Below, piece after piece: positions 54,078 to 61,259 of a DNA stretch of 64,000 bases. The notes under the pieces were generated by a model that saw nothing but the letters and a program-made list of their open reading frames with translations, searched no databases and was not told the origin of the DNA. The stretch covers positions 1-64,000 of the forward strand of contig NZ_JAGGQP010000003.1 of the NCBI RefSeq assembly GCF_018613235.1, written 5' to 3'. The DNA comes from Bacillus sp. ISL-41 (GTDB lineage Bacteria; Bacillota; Bacilli; Bacillales; Cytobacillaceae). A program made the position numbers and the translations under genes. Within the stretch, counting starts at the first letter, position 1; each line of letters opens with the position of its first letter.

Positions 54078-55292
54078 ATGACCCAGCAGCAAAAGGCGAA
54101 ACGCAACTTGATGATCATGTGGTTCGCAAATTTCTTCATCGCCGGCAGCATGACAATGGTCATGCCTTTTCTCTCATTGTATATCGAAACCTTTGGTGAT
54201 TTTTCAGAAAGGTATGTCCAGAACTGGTCAGGCCTGACATTCAGCATTACGTTCGTAACAGCTTTTCTATTTTCACCTGTGATCGGAAGATTGGGTGATC
54301 GATTCGGGCGCAAAAGAATCCTGATCTTCATGGGAATCGGGATGGGATTATCCGTCTTTCTGCTAGGATTTGCAACTTCCGTATGGGAGTTATTTTTACT
54401 GAGAATGTTCATGGGCTTATTCTCTGGCTTCATTCCCGTGTCACAGGCACTTATTTCAACGCAGACATCAAAAGAAGAAGCAGGAAAAGTGCTGGGAACA
54501 CTGCAGACAGGCAGCATCACAGGCTCACTGCTTGGCCCAATGCTTGGCGGGGTTCTTGCTGACTCCTACGGCTATGGAGCAACCTTCCAATCAACGTCTG
54601 CCTTCATCGTTCTTTCTGGTCTGCTCGTATTCTTGGTCATGGAGTACAGAGTCGATATCAATAAAGGAACCAAAACAAATTACAGCCGCAAAGAAGTTCT
54701 TCAGCATATCTTCAAAAACCCAATCATGGTGAATGTGCTGCTCATGTCGATGCTTGTGCAGATTGCCCATTTCAGTATCCAGCCAATCCTTTCACTATAT
54801 GTGGGAGAGCTGCATGGACCGGAAAATTTGGCATTCTTTTCTGGAATCGCCTTTTCGGCAGCAGGGCTTGGCAATTTGTTAATGGCAAGAAAGTGGGGCC
54901 AAATTGCCGACCGGATTGGCTATATTAAAATACTTGTCGTGCTCCTGTTTTTATCAGCAATCATCTATCTGCCGGGCGGTTTTGTCGATAACATCTGGCA
55001 GCTCGTCCTGATCCGGTTCCTGCTCGGAATCACCATCGGCGGCATTATCCCTGTCAGGGTGGCCTATATCAGACAGGAAGCACCTGTTGCCATGCAGGGA
55101 GAAGTACTCGGCTACAACACAAGCCTGCGTTTCTTTGGAAACATTGTCGGTCCAGTGCTCGGCGGTTTTCTTGCAGGGTACTTTGGCTTTACCTCGGTAT
55201 TCGTCCTGACAAGCGGACTTCTATTGGTGAGCGGTATTGTCCTGTTTGCCTCGATGCAGCGCAATCCCCAATTCGTCAGAGATACATTTTAA
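54078..55292 (+). CDS. MFS transporter (multidrug efflux type)
   Basis: 404-residue 12-helix permease. Motif A GRLGDRFGRKR between helices 2 and 3, motif C-like GSLLGPMLGGVLADSYG in helix 5, both typical of DHA1 drug/H+ antiporters. Substrate unknown. Ribosome site is weak (AGAAGTG or GATGGA). Confidence 0.9.
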   Translation: MTQQQKAKRNLMIMWFANFFIAGSMTMVMPFLSLYIETFGDFSERYVQNWSGLTFSITFVTAFLFSPVIGRLGDRFGRKRILIFMGIGMGLSVFLLGFATSVWELFLLRMFMGLFSGFIPVSQALISTQTSKEEAGKVLGTLQTGSITGSLLGPMLGGVLADSYGYGATFQSTSAFIVLSGLLVFLVMEYRVDINKGTKTNYSRKEVLQHIFKNPIMVNVLLMSMLVQIAHFSIQPILSLYVGELHGPENLAFFSGIAFSAAGLGNLLMARKWGQIADRIGYIKILVVLLFLSAIIYLPGGFVDNIWQLVLIRFLLGITIGGIIPVRVAYIRQEAPVAMQGEVLGYNTSLRFFGNIVGPVLGGFLAGYFGFTSVFVLTSGLLLVSGIVLFASMQRNPQFVRDTF

Positions 55293-55296
55293 CAGG

Positions 55297-55331
55297 CAAA
55301 AAAGACTGGATCGCGGATCCAGTCTTTTTTC
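55297..55331 (+). terminator. Terminator of the MFS gene
   Basis: AAAAAAGACTGGATC and GATCCAGTCTTTTTT, a 15-bp stem with loop GCG. Confidence 0.93.
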
Positions 55332-55433
55332 GTCTATCCCGTTTCACATGTTCAGTCTGCAGAACCATTACATATGGATGGAAGGTTTGGGAAAGAATAT
55401 TGTTCATCTTAATGACAGTTGTGGTGATTTTAT

Positions 55434-56213
55434 TTGGAAGTCCAAGCCTTACAGGAGGTCGAGAATCTCGCCTTAAAAAAGCACGAAATTTTTAAACAGA
55501 GCAAAACACGCTATCTGGCCAGGGCGGCCCTCGCTTCGATGTTCATTGGCTTTGGGGTGATCGTCGCATTCAAAACAGGGAACTTCTTTTATGTAGAGCA
55601 TTCCCCGTTCGCTTATCCAATCGCAGCCATCACTTTTGGTGCAGCCATTATCCTGATTGCCTACGGCGGCGGTGATTTATTCACTGGCAATACTTTTTAC
55701 TATACTTTTGCCGCGCTTAGGAAAAAAATGTCCTGGCTTCTGGTGACAAGGATGTGGATATACAGCTATATCGGGAATATCATTGGCGCTGCTGCTTTTG
55801 CTTTTTTAATATATACAACAGGATTGTTTGATGACCATTCTGTCAACGGATTTCTTTTAAGCGTCGCAGAACAGAAAACCATCGCTCCTGCGTCGGAACT
55901 CTTTTTCAGGGCCATTCTCTGTAACTGGCTTGTCTGCCTGGCTTTTTTCCTACCGATGTCGATGAAAGGCGACGGCGCAAAGATGTTCGCCATGGTCTTC
56001 TTTGTCTTCTGCTTCTTCATCTCGGGATATGAACACAGCATCGCCAATATGTGCACCTTTGCGATCAGCATGGTCCTCGATGACCCGCAGTCTGTTACCT
56101 TTGCCGGCGTGATCCATAATCTGATTCCTGTGACGATTGGCAATCTCATTGGCGGTAGTATCATGATGGGCTGGATGTATTACTATGCGAACAGGCCGTT
56201 TTTTGAAGAATGA
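55434..56213 (+). CDS. Formate/nitrite transporter family channel
   Basis: 259-residue FNT protein, a pentameric channel for formate, nitrite or hydrosulfide. Six helices with the broken-helix motif near YGGGDLFTGNTFYYTFA and the central gating His in ISGYEHSIANM. The start is TTG at 55434 with GGTGAT upstream. The nirBD operon in the same window makes nitrite a plausible substrate, but they are 11 kb apart. It is longer at the N-terminus than NirC. Confidence 0.9.
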   Translation: MEVQALQEVENLALKKHEIFKQSKTRYLARAALASMFIGFGVIVAFKTGNFFYVEHSPFAYPIAAITFGAAIILIAYGGGDLFTGNTFYYTFAALRKKMSWLLVTRMWIYSYIGNIIGAAAFAFLIYTTGLFDDHSVNGFLLSVAEQKTIAPASELFFRAILCNWLVCLAFFLPMSMKGDGAKMFAMVFFVFCFFISGYEHSIANMCTFAISMVLDDPQSVTFAGVIHNLIPVTIGNLIGGSIMMGWMYYYANRPFFEE

Positions 56214-56216
56214 TTA

Positions 56217-56245
56217 AAGGCTCAGATTTTTTCTGAGCCTTCCCT
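56217..56245. terminator. Bidirectional terminator after the FNT gene
   Basis: AAGGCTCAGA (56217-56226) and TCTGAGCCTT (56232-56241) followed by CCCTTTT; it also covers the stop codon of the convergent membrane gene. Confidence 0.82.
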
Positions 56246-56644
56246 TTTGAATTTGATCGCTATTTGAGCTGCCAGCAAGATGGATCCTAGAAAGATGGCG
56301 GCAAGTAGTATTTGATTACTCAAAAACTCTTGTGAATACACTGCTCCATTCACAGAAAACCAAAACAGACTGCTCACTGCAACTGATGCAAAAAACAGCC
56401 CCCAGATGATCTCCTTGACCTTCCGATACCTACGGCTCCCCTGGAGATGCTTTATGTAAAAATAGAACAATATACATACGGCCAAAACTACGAACGAATA
56501 ACTGTATGGAAAATTTACACTATCTTCAACATTATCGACCAAAGCGAAGTCCACTAGAAATATCAGTTGAAAGACTAGAAAATAAAAAACGGCAATGAAT
56601 AATAAAATCCATTCTGCTATGTATATAAAGACCTTTTTGTAAAT
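56222..56644 (-). CDS. Small four-helix membrane protein, possible ATT start
   Basis: Not recognised with certainty (DUF4181-like at best). The frame is open from 56644: a first hydrophobic helix (WILLFIAVFYFLVFQLIFLV), then three more. The first ATG/GTG/TTG in frame is a GTG 32 codons in, which would split that helix and has no ribosome site, whereas GGGAGGAGGG lies about ten bases before an ATT codon at 56642-56644, the first sense position but one after a stop. I favour the ATT start (140 residues). Confidence 0.6.
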   Translation of the reverse strand: MYKKVFIYIAEWILLFIAVFYFLVFQLIFLVDFALVDNVEDSVNFPYSYSFVVLAVCILFYFYIKHLQGSRRYRKVKEIIWGLFFASVAVSSLFWFSVNGAVYSQEFLSNQILLAAIFLGSILLAAQIAIKFKREGSEKI

Positions 56645-56711
56645 TTTCTATCCCTCCTCCCAAAAAAGCATGTATCTTTATACTTCTTTTTCGAAAACCA
56701 TATTCCTCTAC

Positions 56712-56747
56712 AATAAAACAGGATATAGAAATATTCTATATCCTGTT
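56712..56747 (-). terminator. Terminator of the ribose-type transporter operon
   Basis: AACAGGATATAGAA (56717-56730) and TTCTATATCCTGTT (56734-56747), a perfect 14-bp stem followed by TTTATTG on the minus strand. Confidence 0.78.
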
Positions 56748-56786
56748 GGACGTATTTTTCAATTTTATTATCGTAAGCAACTGCGA

Positions 56787-57791
56787 CTAATGTTTTTGCT
56801 TGTAATAGGTAATCCCAAGGGCAAATGCCAGCACAGTCCCTTTCACGATATCCATCGCATAGTATGGGACCGACATCATAACGAGGCCATTTTGCAGAAT
56901 GCCGATCAGCACGGCGCCGACAAAGGTTCCGAATGCATTCGGCTTGCCTGCTCCCAGAACGGAAAAGCCAATGAAAGCAGCAGCAACTGAATCCATTAGA
57001 TAAGGTGAACCAGCATTGATTTCCGCAGTCATGACACGTGAAGCAAGGACGATGCCGCCAATTGCTGCGAATAAAGCAGACAGCAGATACGCCGCTGTTT
57101 TATAGCGATTTACCGGGATACCTGAAAGTCTGGCTGCTTCTTTATTTCCGCCAATTACATACATATAGCGGCCGTGTTTTGTATACGTCAGGAATATATG
57201 GACAATGATGACAGCGATCGCCATGATCAAGATGATCCACGGAACCTGCCCTATTTTAGCAAAAAATGGGCTGATACTTCCTGTTGAAAAGCTTCCATCT
57301 GGCAGAATCATATTCTCCGAAACCGTCGCACCCTTCGTATAAGTCAGCGCCGTTCCCTGGATGATGAACATCATCGCCAGAGTCATCAGCATATCCGGAA
57401 TCTTCAGCTTTGCGATCATCAATGAATTGATTGCCCCTACAATCAAGGCAGCTGCAATCGCGGATAATACCGCAATTAAAGTGTTCTGTGAAAACCAGAC
57501 AAACATCGAGATGACGATGGCGTTCGATAAGGATGCAACCGAGCCGACAGATAAATCAAAGCCATCAACCGTCAATGAGATGGTGATGCCGATCGCAATG
57601 ATGGTCACGATGGAAATTGAACGCAAGATATTAATGATATTATCACCGTTGATAAAAGAAGGATTGACTGCCGCAAAGACTGCGACGAGGACAAATATTG
57701 TCAAAATCGTCCCATATTTATATAGGAACTGAAACAGTTCGAATGTCTTTTTCCGCGTTGGTTCTTGCTGGAATGGGAGTTTCGCTTCCAT
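56787..57791 (-). CDS. Ribose-type ABC transporter permease (BPD_transp_2)
   Basis: 334-residue permease with about ten hydrophobic helices, RbsC-type: DLSVGSVASLSNAIV and GGNKEAARLSGIPVNRYK are family marks. Last gene of the SAM-riboswitch-controlled set; it begins one base from the end of the ATPase gene. Probably transports methylthioribose or a related sulfur sugar (see riboswitch). Confidence 0.93.
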   Translation of the reverse strand: MEAKLPFQQEPTRKKTFELFQFLYKYGTILTIFVLVAVFAAVNPSFINGDNIINILRSISIVTIIAIGITISLTVDGFDLSVGSVASLSNAIVISMFVWFSQNTLIAVLSAIAAALIVGAINSLMIAKLKIPDMLMTLAMMFIIQGTALTYTKGATVSENMILPDGSFSTGSISPFFAKIGQVPWIILIMAIAVIIVHIFLTYTKHGRYMYVIGGNKEAARLSGIPVNRYKTAAYLLSALFAAIGGIVLASRVMTAEINAGSPYLMDSVAAAFIGFSVLGAGKPNAFGTFVGAVLIGILQNGLVMMSVPYYAMDIVKGTVLAFALGITYYKQKH

Positions 57792-57792
57792 C

Positions 57793-59289
57793 CTATCTTC
57801 CTCCTGTTGAATAAAATAAAAGTTCCTCTTCTGTTGTTGCGGCCGTTTCTAGCTCCTTGACTGGTTCACCGTCATAGAGCACGTAAACCCGATTCGTGAT
57901 GCCGACGATTTCTGAGAGCTCGGAGGATGCATAAATGACACCCTTCCCTTGAGCTGCGAGCTGGGCAATCAATTCAAAAATATCCCGCTTCGCACCTACA
58001 TCAACACCCTTGGTTGGCTCATCAAAAATATACACATCCGCATCGGCAATCAGCCACCTGCCAATCGCTACCTTCTGCTGGTTCCCGCCTGAGAGATTTT
58101 CAACTTTGGCATTTTCAGATGCCGTTTTGATGCCTAGAGCCTTTATGTACTCCTGAGCCGTTTTCTTTTCAGCCCGCCTGTCGATAAAATCAAAGATTCG
58201 GGAAAACTTTTTCAAATTGACCGCTGTCAGGTTGGAGACAACGGATTCTGCGACAAGGACGCCTTCCTTGCGCCGCTCTTCGGGCACCAGAGCCAACCCG
58301 CTTTTTACAGCAGCATGAGGACTCGTAAGCTTAAGGGTTTTTCCTTTTAGCTTTACAGTTCCGCTCTTTATCGGTGCCGCGCCAAACAGCGTCTTGCACA
58401 GCTCTGTCTTTCCCGCTCCCACAAGGCCGGCAAGTCCAACAATCTCACCTGCTTTTACATAGAGGGAAGTATTTTTCACCTTGTCCCCATCAGTTAAACC
58501 TTCGACTTCCAGCAGAGTATCTCCATACGTGCTGACCTTTGCCGGAAATTGGTCTTCCAGCTTCCGGCCCAACATATATTCAATCACCTGATGAGTGTCA
58601 ACTTCAGGAATACCCTTTTTCACTACAAGCTCGCCATTTCTCATGATGGTCAGCACATCACACAACTCAAAGATCTCGGGCATTCGATGGGAGATGAAGA
58701 TGATGCCCACATTCCTTTTAGCCAGATCCCTCGTGATTCGGAACAGTTCAGATGTTTCGGTATGGCTGAGCGGAGCGGTTGGTTCATCGAGGATCAAAAA
58801 GGAGCAATCACTTGAAATCGCCCGGGCAATCAGGACAAGCTGCTTCTCCGCAAGCGTCAGCTCCCCTGCAAGTTTTTTTACAGGAATCTGAAGGTTCATT
58901 CCTGATAGAATATCCTCTGCCTGTTTGAAAAGCTGCTTCCAATTCACCCAATGCTTGTTTTCCATTGCCTGCACCGTGTGATTGAGCATGATATTTTCTC
59001 CAACAGTCAGCGACGGAATGATCGCTGTATCAACCTCCTGGTAAACCGTCTGGATCCCGAGTTTCTGCGCGTCGGCCGGCGTCCTGATTTCCACACTCTT
59101 GCCACCTAGCTGGATTTCCCCTGTGTAATGATCGTGGGCACCGGAAAGCACCTTCATTAATGTCGATTTACCCGCGCCATTTGCGCCGATCAACGCATGG
59201 ATGCTGCCCGTTTCTGTGCTGAAATTAACTTCGTTCAGCGCACGCACCCCCGGAAAATCAATACTGATGTTGTTCATTTGAAGTTTCAC
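57793..59289 (-). CDS. Ribose-type ABC transporter ATP-binding protein (two ATPase domains)
   Basis: 498 residues with tandem ATPase modules as in RbsA/MglA. First module: Walker A GANGAGKST, FLILDEPTAPL with signature ELTLAEKQL. Second module: degenerate P-loop GLVGAGKTE, signature LSGGNQQK and YIFDEPTKGVDVGA. GTG start with GGAGGA upstream. Between the binding-protein and permease genes. Confidence 0.93.
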   Translation of the reverse strand: MKLQMNNISIDFPGVRALNEVNFSTETGSIHALIGANGAGKSTLMKVLSGAHDHYTGEIQLGGKSVEIRTPADAQKLGIQTVYQEVDTAIIPSLTVGENIMLNHTVQAMENKHWVNWKQLFKQAEDILSGMNLQIPVKKLAGELTLAEKQLVLIARAISSDCSFLILDEPTAPLSHTETSELFRITRDLAKRNVGIIFISHRMPEIFELCDVLTIMRNGELVVKKGIPEVDTHQVIEYMLGRKLEDQFPAKVSTYGDTLLEVEGLTDGDKVKNTSLYVKAGEIVGLAGLVGAGKTELCKTLFGAAPIKSGTVKLKGKTLKLTSPHAAVKSGLALVPEERRKEGVLVAESVVSNLTAVNLKKFSRIFDFIDRRAEKKTAQEYIKALGIKTASENAKVENLSGGNQQKVAIGRWLIADADVYIFDEPTKGVDVGAKRDIFELIAQLAAQGKGVIYASSELSEIVGITNRVYVLYDGEPVKELETAATTEEELLFYSTGGR

Positions 59290-59320
59290 CCGGGTTCCTC
59301 CTCCCTATCAATCTGGAAAA

Positions 59321-59347
59321 CAGACACTCTTTTTTTGAGAGTGTCTG
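59321..59347 (-). terminator. Intercistronic hairpin between binding protein and ATPase genes
   Basis: CAGACACTCT (59321-59330) and AGAGTGTCTG (59338-59347), a perfect 10-bp stem followed on the minus strand by TTTTCC. May act as a partial terminator or RNA-processing barrier. Confidence 0.6.
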
Positions 59348-59389
59348 CTTTGTTCACTGAACTGGAAAAAATTCCGTGAAATTTCCAAT

Positions 59390-59502
59390 TCGCTATAAAA
59401 ATGAAATTTTCGCTATAAAAATGAAAAAGTCGCTATAAAATCAAAAAAATCGCTATAAAATTGAAAAAGTCGCTATAAAAATATTTTTTTCGCTATAAAA
59501 AC
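59390..59502. repeat. TTTATAGCGA tandem array, exact 20-bp period
   Basis: TCGCTATAAAA starts at 59390, 59410, 59430, 59450, 59470 and 59490: six copies exactly 20 bp apart, with A/T-rich fillers that vary. Read on the minus strand the unit is TTTATAGCGA plus filler, so it shares the TTTAT lead of the other arrays. It lies inside the transporter operon. Confidence 0.88.
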
Positions 59503-59544
59503 TTCCATACCATCAATCCAGTATCACTTTCTCTGCTTCTTTTC

Positions 59545-60642
59545 TTACTTTTTATAGTGATCCCTCAATTTCTCCATCCAATCTTCCAAAAATGCGTCTG
59601 ATTCGCCCCATCCTTCGATGATTTCAGCAAGATTGACCATGTTTACCGGATTTTTTGACTGCTGCAGCTGTTCCTGTGAAATCAATGAGGCTTCGAGGTC
59701 GTAACTCGCTGGTGTTTCCTCGCCAGCCAGCTTTTTCGCCACCAATCTCATATTCACTTCCCCGATCAGCTTCGGATCGACAGCTGCAGTGTATTTCCAT
59801 GGGCTGCCTTCTCCCTGGATTTCCTGGAGGTCAGCATTGGAAACATCAATTCCGTAGATCTTGATTTCATCGCGGCCAGCTTCCTTGATGGCACGTGCTG
59901 CGCCGATCGCAAACGCATCCCACGTCGCGAAAATCGCGTCAATTTCTCCTTTTGGATGCTTGTTGAGCATCGCGGCCACAGCATTCTGCGTCTGTACACT
60001 TGTATCAGCAGCGGCCACTCCGAATCTCTCAACCTCTTTGATTCCCGGGTTTGCCTTCAAGGTTTCCTGGTAAACTTTATTTCTTCTGACCATTGGCGGG
60101 AAGCCATCAACCCAGAGGTACACGATATTCGCTTCTCCATTTTGGTCCTTCACAAGCTGGTCGAGTGCCTGCGTTGCGAGAGCCTCATCATCCTGTGAAG
60201 TAAGTGTTACGCCTTCGACCTGGGACAAATCCGGATTCGAGTCAAATGTAACAACACTTTTGCCCTCATCCCTTAATTTTTTCACGTCATCTACTGTTGC
60301 CGCGTCATCACCATGGGAAATGATGAATCCATCATAATCCTGCTGCAGTCCCTGGTTGATCGCGTCATGGAATTTGGCTGTATCTCCATTCGCCGTGAAG
60401 ACGTCTACCTTGAAGCCGAGCGCTTCCCCTTCAGCTTTCGCTCCGGCTAAAAATTGCGCTGTATGGTCATCTCCGCCAATCTTGCGGATGACTTTGATTT
60501 TGACTTCCTCACCTTTTGCAAATCGCTCCGGAACTCCTTCCACAGGACCGCTGGCCGTTTTCGTCTCTCCGCCGCCGCAGCCTGTAAGAAGCAATGCAGA
60601 AGCAACTGCACCTAAAAATATTTTTTTAATTCCATTTTTCAT
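59545..60642 (-). CDS. Ribose-type sugar-binding lipoprotein, candidate methylthioribose receptor
   Basis: 365 residues: lipobox LLTGC at about residue 22, then a periplasmic-binding-protein type 1 fold (Peripla_BP_4) with IRKIGGDDHTAQFLAGAKAE, FIISHGDDAA and ATWDAFAIGAARAIKEAGRD. First gene behind a SAM-I riboswitch, which ties its use to sulfur/methionine status. GGGGGAG precedes the ATG. Confidence 0.9.
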   Translation of the reverse strand: MKNGIKKIFLGAVASALLLTGCGGGETKTASGPVEGVPERFAKGEEVKIKVIRKIGGDDHTAQFLAGAKAEGEALGFKVDVFTANGDTAKFHDAINQGLQQDYDGFIISHGDDAATVDDVKKLRDEGKSVVTFDSNPDLSQVEGVTLTSQDDEALATQALDQLVKDQNGEANIVYLWVDGFPPMVRRNKVYQETLKANPGIKEVERFGVAAADTSVQTQNAVAAMLNKHPKGEIDAIFATWDAFAIGAARAIKEAGRDEIKIYGIDVSNADLQEIQGEGSPWKYTAAVDPKLIGEVNMRLVAKKLAGEETPASYDLEASLISQEQLQQSKNPVNMVNLAEIIEGWGESDAFLEDWMEKLRDHYKK

Positions 60643-60683
60643 CTAATTCTCCCCCTTTGATTGATTTACTTAACTAAAACAAA

Positions 60684-60853
60684 TAAAAAAACCTCTCCAG
60701 AAAAGAGAGGTTTCAAACGCAAGAAAATGCAAAGTCGGATTCCTCTCTTATCTTTCAAAACAAATAATTGTTTTGCAGGATTTAGCACCAATTCCAATGG
60801 AACGGTTGCTGGGCGTCACAGGGCCAGTCCCTCTGCCACTCTTGATAAGAGAA
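60684..60853 (-). ncRNA. SAM-I riboswitch (S-box) with terminator
   Basis: Minus strand. P1 arms CTCTTATC and GATAAGAG (plus-strand 60844-60851 and 60745-60752). Between them are the S-box core strings AGGGACTGGCCC, GACGCCCAGCAACC, GGTGCTAAATCCTGC. Downstream an intrinsic terminator, AACCTCTC / GAGAGGTT (60690-60712) with a run of seven T. The 3' P1 strand can pair with the terminator arm (AAGAGAGG with CCTCTCTT), the usual antiterminator. SAM binding should switch off the transporter genes downstream. Confidence 0.96.
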
Positions 60854-60974
60854 TTTCTTTATTGAGTTAATGTTGCAAATCGATAAATTTTACTTTAAAC
60901 TCCTATACTCATATTGTCAACATTATTATGAAAATTAAATTTTATTCTTTTTACTTTGGCTCTGTTATACAAGA

Positions 60975-61173
60975 CTGTTGATTTTCGTTCCAGGCGCTTC
61001 GCTTTCCGCGGATAGTCTGGGAGCCTCCTCGGCGCTTCAAGCGCCTGCGGGGGCCTCCCCATGACTTGCTCTTCCCGCAGGACATTGAATGGGCTTCCCC
61101 GAAACTGCCCACGCACGATGAAAATGCGTTAGCATTTTCGGAGAACTCTTCGCGCCTCCACTTCAATCAACAG
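60975..61173. repeat. Bacillaceae interspersed palindromic repeat, about 199 bp
   Basis: Terminal inverted repeats CTGTTGATT (60975-60983) and AATCAACAG (61165-61173) with flanking AGGCGC / GCGCCT, and an internal GCGCTT-AAGCGC segment. GC-rich against AT-rich surroundings. Strings such as CGCTTTCCGCGGA, GAGCCTCCTCGGCGC and CAATCAACAGG are familiar to me from intergenic repeats in many Bacillus-type genomes. Non-coding; role unknown. Confidence 0.72.
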
Positions 61174-61228
61174 GATGTAAAAACAACATACAGCTTTATC
61201 GGAGCCATTTATTTTTATCAACAAAAAA

Positions 61229-61258
61229 GAAGACCCCAAAACGGAGTCTCCTTTTTCG
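61229..61258 (-). terminator. Terminator of the dynamin-like gene
   Basis: On the minus strand GACTCC and GGGGTC arms (one mismatch/bulge), followed by TTCTTTTTT, directly past the stop codon. Confidence 0.75.
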
Positions 61259-61259
61259 C

